Origin: Acidovorax sp.
GTDB taxonomy: Bacteria; Pseudomonadota; Gammaproteobacteria; Burkholderiales; Burkholderiaceae_C
Direction: 5' to 3'
Assembly (NCBI RefSeq): GCF_021287135.1
Contig: NZ_JAJTBB010000085.1
Coordinates: 310,001 to 374,000, forward strand
DNA length: 64,000 nucleotides
The notes under the pieces were generated by a model, which saw nothing but the letters and a program-made list of their open reading frames with translations, had not been told where the DNA came from and searched no databases. The position numbers and the translations under genes were made by a program. The first letter of the stretch is position 1. Each line of letters begins with the position of its first letter. Below are positions 45,046 to 53,838 of this stretch, piece by piece.

Positions 45046-45534
45046 GTGAAAATCAAGAGTCAGAGAGACTTTTTTTCCGGCCTCATGTTCATGGGGATCG
45101 GAGTGGCGTTTGCGTGGGGAGCCACCACGTACAACGTCGGCAACGGCGCGCGCATGGGCCCCGGCTACTTTCCCCTGTTGCTGGGGATCTTGCTGGCACT
45201 GATTGGCAGCGTGATCACCTTCAAGGCATTGACCGTCGAGACCCAGGATGGGGACAAGATCGGCAAGTGGGCCTGGAAGCCGCTGTTCTTCATCCTGGCC
45301 GCCAATTTCGCCTTCGGCATCTTGCTGGGCGGACTGCCCAGCGTGGGCATTCCCGCCATGGGGCTCATCGTGGGAATCTACGCATTGACGTTTATCGCCA
45401 GCCTGGCGGGCAATGAGTTCAATGCCAAGGCCGTGTTCATTCTGGCCACGGTGCTTGCCGTGGGCAGCTACGTGGCATTCGTCTGGGCGCTCAAGCTGCA
45501 GTTCCCTGTGTGGCCGAGTTTCATTACGGGTTGA
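45046..45534 (+). CDS. tctB: Tripartite tricarboxylate transporter small membrane subunit TctB
   Basis: This 162-aa protein has four hydrophobic helices and the TctB hallmark near the start: GAARMGPGYFPLLLG-like (NGARMGPGYFPLLLGILL, about residues 30-47). With TctA it forms the membrane part of a TTT importer for citrate-like or other carboxylates. The ATG follows AAGGAG. It is 18 bp before tctA. No periplasmic binding protein (TctC/Bug) gene is adjacent, so the substrate cannot be inferred; Comamonadaceae often have many unlinked TctC genes. Confidence 0.92.
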   Translation: MKIKSQRDFFSGLMFMGIGVAFAWGATTYNVGNGARMGPGYFPLLLGILLALIGSVITFKALTVETQDGDKIGKWAWKPLFFILAANFAFGILLGGLPSVGIPAMGLIVGIYALTFIASLAGNEFNAKAVFILATVLAVGSYVAFVWALKLQFPVWPSFITG

Positions 45535-45552
45535 GCACCAGGAGCACCCACC

Positions 45553-47064
45553 ATGGATCTGATTAACAACCTCTCTCTGGGTTTTGGCGTCGCGTTCACG
45601 TTCCAGAACCTCATCTACTGTTTCGTTGGCTGCCTGCTGGGTACGCTGATCGGCGTGCTGCCGGGCATCGGCCCCGTGGCCACCATCGCCATGCTGCTGC
45701 CGGCCACCTACGCGCTGCCTCCCGTGGCTGCGCTGATCATGCTGGCCGGCATTTACTATGGCGCGCAATACGGTGGCTCCACCACCGCCATTCTGGTGAA
45801 CCTGCCCGGTGAATCGTCGTCGGTGGTGACCGTGATCGACGGCTACCAGATGGCCCGCAAAGGCCGTGCGGGACCTGCGCTGGCGGCGGCCGGCCTGGGC
45901 TCGTTCTTCGCAGGGTGCGTGGGCACGCTGATCCTGGCGGCCTTTGCACCCCCGCTGACCGAAGTGGCCTTCAAGTTCGGCCCGGCCGAGTACTTCTCGC
46001 TGATGGTCCTGGGCCTGATCGGCGCCGTGGTGCTGGCCTCGGGCTCGCTGCTCAAGGCCGTGGCCATGATCGTGCTGGGCCTGCTCATGGGCCTGGTGGG
46101 TACCGACGTGAACTCGGGCGTGGCCCGCTTCAGCTTTGACATCCCCGAGCTGACCGACGGTATCGGCTTCGTGACCATCGCCATGGGCGTGTTCGGCTAC
46201 GGCGAAATCATTGCCAACCTGGCCCGTCCCGACGACGACCGCGAAGTGTTCACCGCCAAGGTGCAGGGCCTGTTCCCCACCGCGCAGGACTTCAAGCGCA
46301 TGTTCCCCGCCGTGCTGCGGGGCACGGCCCTGGGCTCGGCCCTGGGCATTCTGCCTGGCGGCGGCGCGCTGCTGGCGGCCTTCGCGGCCTACACGGTCGA
46401 GAAAAAGACCAAGCTGCACCCCGGTGAAGTGCCGTTCGGCCAGGGCAACATCCGTGGCGTGGCATCGCCCGAGTCGGCCAACAACGCGGGCTCGCAGACC
46501 TCCTTCATTCCGCTGCTGACGCTGGGCATTCCGCCCAATGCCGTGATGGCGCTGATGGTGGGTGCCATGACCATCCACAACATCCAGCCCGGCCCGCAGG
46601 TGATGACCAGCAACCCCGAGCTGTTCTGGGGCCTGATCGCCTCGATGTGGATCGGCAACGCCATGCTGGTGATTCTGAACCTGCCGCTGATCGGCATCTG
46701 GATCAAGCTGCTGACGGTGCCGTACCGCTGGCTGTTCCCGTCCATCGTGCTGTTCTGCGCGGTGGGTGTGTATTCCACCAACAACAACACCTTCGACATC
46801 TGGATGGTGGGGGCGTTCGGCCTGGTGGGCTACATCTTCCACAAGCTGGGCACGGAACCCGCGCCCCTGCTGCTGGGCTTCATCCTGGGCCCCATGATGG
46901 AAGAAAACCTGCGCCGCGCGCTGCTGCTGTCGCGTGGCGACTGGAGCGTGTTTGTCACGCGCCCCCTGTCCGCGGGCCTGCTGGCCGCTGCGGCCCTGCT
47001 GCTCATCATCGTGCTGCTGCCGGCCGTGAAGAACAAGCGGGAAGAGGCCTTCGTCGAGGACTGA
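45553..47064 (+). CDS. tctA: Tripartite tricarboxylate transporter large membrane subunit TctA
   Basis: This 503-aa permease has about 12 helices and the TctA signatures IGVLPGIGPVATIAMLLPAT, GIYYGAQYGGSTTAILVNLP, and FIPLLTLGIPPNAVMALMVG. It pairs with TctB for proton- or sodium-driven uptake of substrate from a binding protein. A strong terminator follows 37 bp after the stop, so tctBA is a two-gene unit. Confidence 0.95.
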   Translation: MDLINNLSLGFGVAFTFQNLIYCFVGCLLGTLIGVLPGIGPVATIAMLLPATYALPPVAALIMLAGIYYGAQYGGSTTAILVNLPGESSSVVTVIDGYQMARKGRAGPALAAAGLGSFFAGCVGTLILAAFAPPLTEVAFKFGPAEYFSLMVLGLIGAVVLASGSLLKAVAMIVLGLLMGLVGTDVNSGVARFSFDIPELTDGIGFVTIAMGVFGYGEIIANLARPDDDREVFTAKVQGLFPTAQDFKRMFPAVLRGTALGSALGILPGGGALLAAFAAYTVEKKTKLHPGEVPFGQGNIRGVASPESANNAGSQTSFIPLLTLGIPPNAVMALMVGAMTIHNIQPGPQVMTSNPELFWGLIASMWIGNAMLVILNLPLIGIWIKLLTVPYRWLFPSIVLFCAVGVYSTNNNTFDIWMVGAFGLVGYIFHKLGTEPAPLLLGFILGPMMEENLRRALLLSRGDWSVFVTRPLSAGLLAAAALLLIIVLLPAVKNKREEAFVED

Positions 47065-47101
47065 TCCGCGCGCAGGGCGGCTTGCCGCCCGTTGGGAACC
47101 C

Positions 47102-47129
47102 ACGGCGCCTTCGGGCGCCGTTGTTTTTT
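47102..47129 (+). terminator. Rho-independent terminator of tctBA
   Basis: ACGGCGCC-TTCG-GGCGCCGT (47102-47121) forms a perfect 8-bp stem with a stable tetraloop and is followed by TGTTTTTT. Confidence 0.9.
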
Positions 47130-47189
47130 GGCGATCCCGGCCGGCGGCGCGCGCTGCGCGGCGGTACACAATGGCAGGCAGAGGTCCGC

Positions 47190-48494
47190 ATGTCCACGCC
47201 ACTGCATCTGTCCCAGCACCCCCACCGGGTGGTGCTGCACAACGAAATCCACGCCCGCCCGCCCGAGGCCATGGCGGCACCGCTGACCATTGCCCACGTG
47301 GTGATGCTGGCCGACGCGGCGCAGCGCGATGCCAGCCGCGCGCACGTTGCGGCGCTGCTGCGCGACCACCACCTGGCCTTGCCGGACGCGCACACCACCC
47401 ACCTGCGCATGGACCTGGGCGCCTACCGCATCCGGTGGGAACTGCACACCGAGTTTGTGTCCTGGACCTTCATGGTGCCGCTGGCGGCCGAGGCGTTCGG
47501 GGAGCGTGAGCCCGCCAGTGCCGTGGACGCCGTGCCGCGCGACTGGCTGGCGGCCTTGCCGGGCCAATGCCTGTGCAGCCTGAACCTGTGGGTGCTGCCC
47601 ACGCAGACCTTCGGCTCGGGCTCGCTGGTCAAGCACGTGCTGCACGAAGACACGCTGGTCGCGTCCACCGTGGCCGACGGGTATGGCGAGGTCTACACGG
47701 ACTTTGCCATCCATGCCGACGGCTTCTCGCGCATGGTGCTGCTGGCCGGCGGCATGGCGCCGCGCCGCCTGGGTCGCCTGGTGCAGCGCCTGCTGGAGAT
47801 CGAGACCTACCGCATGGCCGCCCTGCTGGGGCTGCCGGCGGCACGCGAGGCCGCGAGTGTGCTGGCCTTTGCCGAGCGGGAACTGGCCGCGCTGGCCGAC
47901 GCCATCCGTACAGCCAACCGCGATGACGAGCCCGCGCTGCTGGACCGGCTGACGCGGCTGGCCGGGCAGGTGGAGAGCCAGTACGCCGCCACGCACTCGC
48001 GCTTCTCGGCCAGCAGTGCCTATTTCGAATTGCTGGACCGGCGCATCGAAGACATCGCCGAGTCGCGCCTGGCGGGGCTGCAGACCATCCGCGAGTTCAT
48101 GGACCGGCGGCTCACCCCCGCGCGCAGCACCTGTGAATGGGCCACGCGCCGGCAGGACGCCTTGTCGCAGCGGGTTTCGCGCATGAGCAACCTGCTGCGC
48201 ACGCGGGTGGAGATCGAGCAGCAGCAAAGCAGCCAGGCCCTGCTGGCCACCATGAACCACCGCCAGGATCTGCAGCTCAAGCTGCAGTCCACCGTGGAGG
48301 GGCTGTCAGTCGCGGCCATCACCTACTACATCGTGGGGCTGGTGAGCTACCTTGCCAAGGGGGCGCAGAAGCTGGGCTGGCCGTGGTCCGCCGAAACGAC
48401 GGCGGCCGTGGCGATCCCGGTGGTGGCGGCCGGGGTGTGGTGGTCGCTGCGGCGGCTGCACCACCGCATGTTCCACCGGGCCGCGCAGCGCTGA
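47190..48494 (+). CDS. DUF3422 family membrane protein
   Basis: This 434-aa protein has a long helical cytoplasmic part, including HNEIHARPPEAM near residue 20 (a conserved DUF3422 phrase), and a C-terminal pair of transmembrane helices (about residues 375-393 and 400-420: VEGLSVAAITYYIVGLVSYL; AVAIPVVAAGVWWSL). The architecture resembles CorA-like or coiled-coil membrane proteins, but no GMN motif is seen. Its function is unknown. It stands alone after the tct terminator. Confidence 0.8.
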   Translation: MSTPLHLSQHPHRVVLHNEIHARPPEAMAAPLTIAHVVMLADAAQRDASRAHVAALLRDHHLALPDAHTTHLRMDLGAYRIRWELHTEFVSWTFMVPLAAEAFGEREPASAVDAVPRDWLAALPGQCLCSLNLWVLPTQTFGSGSLVKHVLHEDTLVASTVADGYGEVYTDFAIHADGFSRMVLLAGGMAPRRLGRLVQRLLEIETYRMAALLGLPAAREAASVLAFAERELAALADAIRTANRDDEPALLDRLTRLAGQVESQYAATHSRFSASSAYFELLDRRIEDIAESRLAGLQTIREFMDRRLTPARSTCEWATRRQDALSQRVSRMSNLLRTRVEIEQQQSSQALLATMNHRQDLQLKLQSTVEGLSVAAITYYIVGLVSYLAKGAQKLGWPWSAETTAAVAIPVVAAGVWWSLRRLHHRMFHRAAQR

Positions 48495-48761
48495 CCCCGG
48501 CGCGGCACGGTGCGGCGGCCCGGCCTGTCCGCGGGGGCGGCCGAGCCATCGTCCCTGGAGGTGGCGCCCGCGCAAATGCTCGATGACGCCGACCCGGCGC
48601 CCGTGCCAAACTCATCGACCACGCACCCGCCGCAGGATTTCGGGGCACGCAGTCCGTCCAAAGGCGGCACCGTCCACCGCAGCTGCCGACAAGGCCGCCG
48701 GGCGGCCCGCGCCGCGACGGCCAGGCGGCAAGCCATTGATGCACAAGGATTTGGATAAAAA

Positions 48762-49691
48762 GTGTCTGTAACGCAATCTGGGCAAGCGCAAGCAGCTAGC
48801 AAAAACATAGCAACAGGATTGACGCTCGCGCTGCTGGGGTCGATCGCTTTCAGCGGCAAGGCCATCATCGTCAAGCTGGCCTACCGCTACGGCGTGGATG
48901 CGGTGACGCTGATCATGTACCGCATGCTGTTCGCGCTGCCCATCTTTGCCGTGATGGCCTGGTGGGCCAGCCGGGGCCAGCCGCCACTGTCCCGGCGGGA
49001 CTGGCTGGGCGTGCTCGGGCTCGGGGTGACGGGGTACTACCTGGCCAGCTTTCTGGACTTCGCGGGCCTGGCCTACATCAGCGCCAGCCTGGAGCGGCTC
49101 ATCCTGTACCTCAACCCCACGCTGGTGGTGATGCTCGGCTGGGTGCTGTACCGGCGCGGCATCGGGTGGGGCCAGGCCCTGGGCATGTTGATCAGCTACG
49201 GCGGCGTGGTGCTGGTGTTTGGCCACGAGGCCAATCTGCAAGGCTCCCACGCGGCCTGGGGGGCGCTGCTGGTCTTCCTGAGCGCGATCAGCTACGCCAT
49301 CTACCTCGTCTACAGCGGCGAGATGGTGCGGCGCCTGGGCTCGCTGCGGCTGGTGGGGCTGGCCACCACGGTGGCCTGCCTGTGCTGCCTGCTGCAGTTC
49401 GTGGTGCTGCGGCCGCTCAGCGCGGCGGTGGTGGCGCCGCAAGTGATCTGGCTGTCGGTGCTCAACGCCACGCTGTGCACCGCAGCGCCGGTGCTGATGG
49501 TCATGATGGCCATCGAGCGGGTGGGCGCCGGCATGACGGCCCAGACCGGCATGGTCGGCCCGCTGTCCACCATCCTCATGGGCATCTGGATCCTGGGCGA
49601 GCCCTTCACCGTGTGGGTGGCGGCCGGCACGGCGCTGGTCATCGCGGGGATTTTTGTGTTCACCCGTATGGCGCGGCGCCAGGCGCCGTGA
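48762..49691 (+). CDS. EamA/DMT-family exporter (repeat-derived N-terminus)
   Basis: This 309-aa transporter has ten hydrophobic helices in two EamA repeats (about residues 20-150 and 165-300; IISAS-type core AYISASLERLILYLNPTLVV). Family members export amino acids or other metabolites. The GTG start is followed by AQAASKNIATG, encoded by a partial copy of the interspersed repeat (48783-48816), so the native start may once have been further in. Upstream is a 267-bp GC-rich gap with no gene seen. It is convergent with the M48 protease gene. Confidence 0.85.
   Translation: MSVTQSGQAQAASKNIATGLTLALLGSIAFSGKAIIVKLAYRYGVDAVTLIMYRMLFALPIFAVMAWWASRGQPPLSRRDWLGVLGLGVTGYYLASFLDFAGLAYISASLERLILYLNPTLVVMLGWVLYRRGIGWGQALGMLISYGGVVLVFGHEANLQGSHAAWGALLVFLSAISYAIYLVYSGEMVRRLGSLRLVGLATTVACLCCLLQFVVLRPLSAAVVAPQVIWLSVLNATLCTAAPVLMVMMAIERVGAGMTAQTGMVGPLSTILMGIWILGEPFTVWVAAGTALVIAGIFVFTRMARRQAP
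48783..48816 (-). repeat. Partial interspersed repeat, copy G, inside the EamA gene start
   Basis: GCGCAAGCAGCTAGCAAAAA then CATAGCAA matches the right half of the repeat. It is read in frame as part of residues 8-18 of the exporter. Confidence 0.6.
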
Positions 49692-49740
49692 ACCTTGGGG
49701 CCCGCGGAGTCCCGCCCCGCAGACCGGCGGCGGCGCTTTT

Positions 49741-50733
49741 TTAGCCCGCCTTTTTGGCGGAGCCGGGGCGGCCCGCGGGCGCCGCTGCGGGGGCGTTGAC
49801 GGGTGCCGCAGTGCCGTTGCCCAGGCGCTGCGCGATGGTGATCCGGGAACCGCCCAGCCCGTCAAACTGGCGTCCCATGGACTGCTCCAGGTAGTCCAGG
49901 CGGGCCTGCGCCGCGGGGTGGGTGGACAGGGTGAAGGTGAACATCGGGTTGTCCGGCGCCACGGTGCGCAGCTGCTGCAGCACCGACACCAGCCCGTAGG
50001 GGTCGAAGCCCGACCGGGCGGCCAGCGACACCCCCGTGCGGTCGGCCTCGAACTCGTCGGTCTGGCTCAGCCCCTTGGTGTACACGGTGCGGAACAGCGA
50101 CAGCAGCTGGTCTTTCACCAGCTGTCCCGCCACATTGTTGGTGCGCAGCTGCGAGGCCAGCAACTGCGTGCCCACCCCGGCCATGGCGCTTTGGCGGATG
50201 GCCTGCAGGTGGTGCTTGGCGGTGACGTGCGTCACCTCGTGCGCCAGGATGCCCGCCAGCTCGGACTCGTCCGCGCAGCGGTCGATGAGCCCCTTGGTCA
50301 CGAACACATAGCCGCCCGGCGCGGCGAAGGCGTTGTAGCCCGCGTCGTCCAGCACCACAAAGGTCCAGGGCAGGCCGGGCCGTGGCGACTGCAGGCTGAT
50401 CCAGCGGCCCAGGCGGTTCACGTAGCGCTGCAGCGCCGCGTCCGGGTGCGCGGGCTTGGCGCCCAGCAGCAGGGCGGCCAGCTGGCGGCCGATCTCGATT
50501 TCCTTGGCCTCATCGATGTTCTCCATCGACTGGGTCAGCAGGCTGATCAGGTCGTCGCCCTGCGCTGGGGCTGCGGCGGGCTTGTTGCCGGTGATGGCCG
50601 ACCCCAGGCCGCCGCCCAGGGAGTTCAGCAGGTTCATCACGTTCTGGCTGTGCGCCGCCAGGGGGGCGGCTGCCAGGGCAGCACACAGGGCGGCCACGCG
50701 GGCAGGGCGCTTCCAGGGGGAATTGCGGTTCAT
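49741..50733 (-). CDS. M48-family periplasmic metalloprotease
   Basis: This 330-aa protein has a signal peptide (about residues 11-29) and an M48 domain with HEVTH (165-169) and the third zinc ligand in DEFEADRTG (Glu229). NAFAAPGGYVFVTKGL is also typical of the family. It resembles BepA/LoiP-like envelope quality-control proteases but lacks TPR repeats; the tail (about 305-330) is Ala/Pro-rich. It is 17 bp downstream of the SH3-domain gene, so the two are likely co-transcribed. Confidence 0.88.
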   Translation of the reverse strand: MNRNSPWKRPARVAALCAALAAAPLAAHSQNVMNLLNSLGGGLGSAITGNKPAAAPAQGDDLISLLTQSMENIDEAKEIEIGRQLAALLLGAKPAHPDAALQRYVNRLGRWISLQSPRPGLPWTFVVLDDAGYNAFAAPGGYVFVTKGLIDRCADESELAGILAHEVTHVTAKHHLQAIRQSAMAGVGTQLLASQLRTNNVAGQLVKDQLLSLFRTVYTKGLSQTDEFEADRTGVSLAARSGFDPYGLVSVLQQLRTVAPDNPMFTFTLSTHPAAQARLDYLEQSMGRQFDGLGGSRITIAQRLGNGTAAPVNAPAAAPAGRPGSAKKAG

Positions 50734-50750
50734 GGGCGTGTCCTCGTCGT

Positions 50751-51362
50751 TCAGTTGGCGCTGTAGTTGGGATCCGACGGGTTGCCGGACCCGCTGCCGC
50801 CCCCGCGGCTGGAGGTGGGCAATGCCGGCTGTGCCAGGGCGGGCACCTCGCGGGGCTGCAACGCGGCAGCGCTGGCGAACTGCCGGGCCTGGTCCGCATT
50901 CACCCGCAGGCCTTCCGCCTGGCCGACCGCAGCCGGGTTGGGCTGCGCGTTGGCAATGTCCTCAGCACCCAGGCCGCGGATGCCCACGGTGGAGGTGGCG
51001 GTCGTGGTGCTGCCGCCGCTGCCGCCAAACAAGCCGCCCAGGCTGCGCAGGCCGCTGGTGGCGGCGTTGTTGCCGGGGGCGGCCGCGCCCGACTGCGGGC
51101 CCAGGTCGAACATGTGCACCCAGCCCGTGGCGCCCTGCGCCGTGCTCACGCGGGTCCAGGCTCCCTTGCGCTCGCTGCTGCGCGTCACCACGGTGTTGGC
51201 TTCCAGCGGCGCCACGCTGGCGCCCGTTTCAGCCGGGGCATCCCGCAGCTGGGTTGCGCGCTTGACGACGGCGGCTTCCTGCGCCTGCGCGCCGCCACTC
51301 ACGGAAGCCAGTACGGCCCAGGCCAGCCCAGCGGCCCAGGCTCCACGGTGCAGCCAGTTCAT
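50751..51362 (-). CDS. Secreted bacterial SH3-domain protein
   Basis: This 203-aa protein has a signal peptide (about residues 1-27) and an SH3-like domain (about 30-88: KRATQLRDAPAETGASVAPL, GAWTRVSTAQGATGWVHMF). The rest is low-complexity and Gly/Ser-rich. It probably binds peptidoglycan or a protein in the periplasm. It precedes the M48 protease gene by 17 bp and may target or regulate it. The 238-bp divergent region to the SDR gene holds the promoters. Confidence 0.8.
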   Translation of the reverse strand: MNWLHRGAWAAGLAWAVLASVSGGAQAQEAAVVKRATQLRDAPAETGASVAPLEANTVVTRSSERKGAWTRVSTAQGATGWVHMFDLGPQSGAAAPGNNAATSGLRSLGGLFGGSGGSTTTATSTVGIRGLGAEDIANAQPNPAAVGQAEGLRVNADQARQFASAAALQPREVPALAQPALPTSSRGGGSGSGNPSDPNYSAN

Positions 51363-51600
51363 GATGCAACTCCCAACGTATGATGATTTGTGAGAACGTG
51401 TTGACGCCTGGACGCCACTTCGCTGGCATCATCCGCCCGCGCCAACCCCTGGCGCTGCGCACGCCAGCGGCGGCGTGCGGCGCCTGGAGCAGGGCGGGCG
51501 CAATGGATGGAAGAAAGCGGATTTCTGCAGACCCTGCAGAGCCGTCCGCACCCTCGAACACAGGGCTGCAGGCGCAGTCGTCAGAAAAACGGAGATTGTT

Positions 51601-52431
51601 ATGGATTTGTGTATTGCAGGCAAATGGGCGCTGGTGTGCGGTGCCAGCAAAGGGTTGGGCTACGGGTGCGCGCAGGCGCTGGTGCGCGAAGGCGTGAACG
51701 TGGTCATCAATGCCCGCAACGCCGACGCCTTGCACGCGGCAGCTTCACAATTGATAGCTGACAGCGCAGCTGATGCAAGCGCTGGCGGCCAAAAACAGCC
51801 ACAGGCCAAGGTGCTGGCCGTGGCCGCCGACATCACCACGGCCGAGGGGCGTGCCGCCGTGTTTTCCGTGGAAGGCGGGCCGGGCCGCGACTTCGACATC
51901 GTGGTCACCAACGCGGGCGGCCCTCCCACCGGGGATTTCCGGGACTGGGACCGCGACGCCTGGATCCGGGCCGTGGACGCGAACATGCTCACGCCCATTG
52001 CGCTCATCCAGGCCACGGTGGATGGCATGGCCGCGCGGGGCTTCGGCCGCATCGTCAACATCACGTCCAGCGCGGTGAAGGCGCCCATCGACATCCTGGG
52101 GCTTTCCAACGGTGCGCGCAGCGGGCTGACCGGCTTCGTGGCCGGTGTGGCGCGCAGCCGCATTGCGGCGCGCGGCGTCACCATCAACAACCTGTTGCCC
52201 GGCAAGTTCGACACCGACCGCCTGGCCGCCACGGTGACGGCGGCAGCCGGCAAGACCGGCCAGCGCGTGGAGGAGGTTCGCCAGGCCCAGCAGGCCCAGA
52301 TTCCGGCCGGCCGCTATGGCACGGCGCAGGAGTTCGGGGCGATCTGCGCGTTCCTGTGCAGCCAGCAGGCGGGCTACATCACGGGGCAGAACGTGCTGGC
52401 GGACGGCGGGGCGTATCCGGGCACCTTTTGA
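51601..52431 (+). CDS. Atypical short-chain dehydrogenase/reductase with internal repeat insertion
   Basis: This 276-aa Rossmann protein has the cofactor-binding VCGASKGLGYG (residues 12-22), NARN, and the NAG motif VTNAGGPP. The usual catalytic YxxxK is missing: NITSSAVKAPIDILGLSNGA aligns it to LSNGAR, so Leu replaces the Tyr. I believe such a LSN subgroup exists, and its reaction is unclear. A 49-bp copy of the interspersed repeat (51748-51796) encodes residues 50-65 in frame, between the NARN strand and the AVAADIT strand, adding a loop. The start is the ATG at 51601. Confidence 0.85.
   Translation: MDLCIAGKWALVCGASKGLGYGCAQALVREGVNVVINARNADALHAAASQLIADSAADASAGGQKQPQAKVLAVAADITTAEGRAAVFSVEGGPGRDFDIVVTNAGGPPTGDFRDWDRDAWIRAVDANMLTPIALIQATVDGMAARGFGRIVNITSSAVKAPIDILGLSNGARSGLTGFVAGVARSRIAARGVTINNLLPGKFDTDRLAATVTAAAGKTGQRVEEVRQAQQAQIPAGRYGTAQEFGAICAFLCSQQAGYITGQNVLADGGAYPGTF
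51748..51796 (+). repeat. Interspersed repeat, copy H, in frame within the SDR gene
   Basis: CAATTGATAGCTGACAGCGC, AGCTGATGCAAGCGCTGG and CGGCCAAAAA follow the repeat consensus with a mutated hairpin half. All 49 bases keep the SDR frame open. Confidence 0.85.
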
Positions 52432-52740
52432 GCGGCCCGGCGTCTTGCCCCACCATGGTGCGGCGGGAGGCGGTGCTTTCTGGGCGTGGTGTTTTGCTGA
52501 CAGCCCGCCCGCAGGGGCGAAAATTGTGAAGAATGCTTGTCTCGCGCACCTCTCCAAGAATGACCAGAAGATGAACTCCGCGCGTCGCATCCGCCGTGCG
52601 GCCCCGCAGGCCTTTGCGGCCCCAGCCGCTGCTGCGGCGCAGGCTTTTGCCGCAAGCCCAGGCGGGCGGGCTGCGCTCTCGGCGCTGCCGGCCCTGGTCG
52701 TTCCCCGGACCCTTCCATGCTGCGGTCAAGGCGCTCTGTG
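52432..52740. other. Intergenic region, 309 bp, no gene seen
   Basis: This lies between the SDR gene and the DctP-like gene. Short open frames here are Ala/Arg-rich and unconvincing. It presumably contains the promoter of the DctP-like gene. A repeated sequence was not noticed. Confidence 0.4.
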
Positions 52741-53838
52741 ATGCAGCGGCTGGGCGCACGCGCGGCCGCGGCCTGGGCGGTGCTGGCGTGCGGCCTGCCT
52801 GCCTGGGCGGCCCCGCCTGCGCCGGCGCTGCCGCCGGCCCCCCCAGCGGTGGTCGCGGCGCCCTACAAGTTGCGCGTGGTCGGCGGGCTGGCGGGCATCA
52901 ACCAGTACACCCGCCAGGAAGAACCGTTCTGGAGCAAGGAGCTCAAGCGGCTGAGCGGCGGGCGGTTTGACGCCGAGATCGTCCCGTTCGACCGGGCGGG
53001 CGTGCCCGGATCGGAAATGCTGCGGCTGCTGCAGCTGGGGGTCGTGCCTTTTGGCACCACCCTCATGAGCTCGTTCACCGCCCAGTACCCGGAGTACACC
53101 GCTCCCGACCTGGCCGGGCTCAACCCCGACATCGCCACGCTCAAGACCACGCTGGCGGCGTTTCGCCCGTATCTGGAAAAAAGCCTGCGCGACCAGCACG
53201 GCGTGGAGGCGCTGGCGATCTACGTCTATCCGGCCCAGGTGGTCTTCTGCAAGCGGCCGCTGCGGGGGCTGGCCGACCTGGCGGGGCGCCGCACGCGGGT
53301 GTCGTCGTCCACCCAGGCAGATTTCGTGGGGGCGCTGGGCGGCGTGCCCGTGCTGACCAGCTTCGCGCAGATCGTGCCCAGCCTGACCGAGGGCAACACC
53401 GAGTGCGCCATCACCGGCACCATGTCGGGCAACACCCTGGGGCTTGCCACGCTCACGTCGCATGTGCACGCCCTGCCCGTGACCTGGGGGCTGGCGGTCT
53501 TTGGCGCCAACCGCGCGGCCTGGGACTCCCTGCCGCCGGAGCTGCGCACGCTGCTGCGGCGCGAGCTGCCCCGGCTGGAGGCTGCCATCTGGCAGGAGTC
53601 CGAACGCGAAACGGCCGAAGGCATGGCCTGCAACCGTGGCGATGCCAGCTGCACCAGCGGACGCAAGGGCAAGATGGTGACGGTGCCGGTCTCTGCCGAG
53701 GATGAACGCCGGCGCCAGGAGATCCTGGCGTCCACGGTGCTGCCGCGCTGGGTGCAGCGCTGCGGCGTGCGCTGCGCCCAGGCCTGGAACCAGACCATCG
53801 GTCCGGTCCGCGGGCTCCCCGTGGGCAGCGCGAAATGA
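52741..53838 (+). CDS. DctP-like periplasmic binding protein coupled to a GGDEF-EAL gene
   Basis: This 365-aa protein has a signal peptide (about residues 1-24, ending AWAAPP) and a TRAP-type DctP fold: FWSKELKRLSGGRFDAEIV, VPGSEMLRLLQLG, LADLAGRRTRVSSSTQADFV and TEGNTECAITGTMSGN. DctP proteins normally deliver carboxylates to DctQM permeases, but none is adjacent. Its stop overlaps the start of the GGDEF-EAL gene (ATGA). Cys-rich additions near the end (MACNRGDASC, CGVRCAQAW) are unusual for transport proteins. A sensory role is inferred. An alternative ATG is at 52717. Confidence 0.8.
   Translation: MQRLGARAAAAWAVLACGLPAWAAPPAPALPPAPPAVVAAPYKLRVVGGLAGINQYTRQEEPFWSKELKRLSGGRFDAEIVPFDRAGVPGSEMLRLLQLGVVPFGTTLMSSFTAQYPEYTAPDLAGLNPDIATLKTTLAAFRPYLEKSLRDQHGVEALAIYVYPAQVVFCKRPLRGLADLAGRRTRVSSSTQADFVGALGGVPVLTSFAQIVPSLTEGNTECAITGTMSGNTLGLATLTSHVHALPVTWGLAVFGANRAAWDSLPPELRTLLRRELPRLEAAIWQESERETAEGMACNRGDASCTSGRKGKMVTVPVSAEDERRRQEILASTVLPRWVQRCGVRCAQAWNQTIGPVRGLPVGSAK

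Noticed and set aside
52571-52740. Small Ala/Arg-rich gene between the SDR and DctP genes
   Set aside because: No ribosome site or conserved-looking motif, and the composition is typical of random GC-rich frames.
52741-53838. Missing TctC for the tctBA transporter
   Set aside because: The protein has the DctP fold and phrasing, not the TctC/Bug type, and is coupled to a GGDEF-EAL gene.
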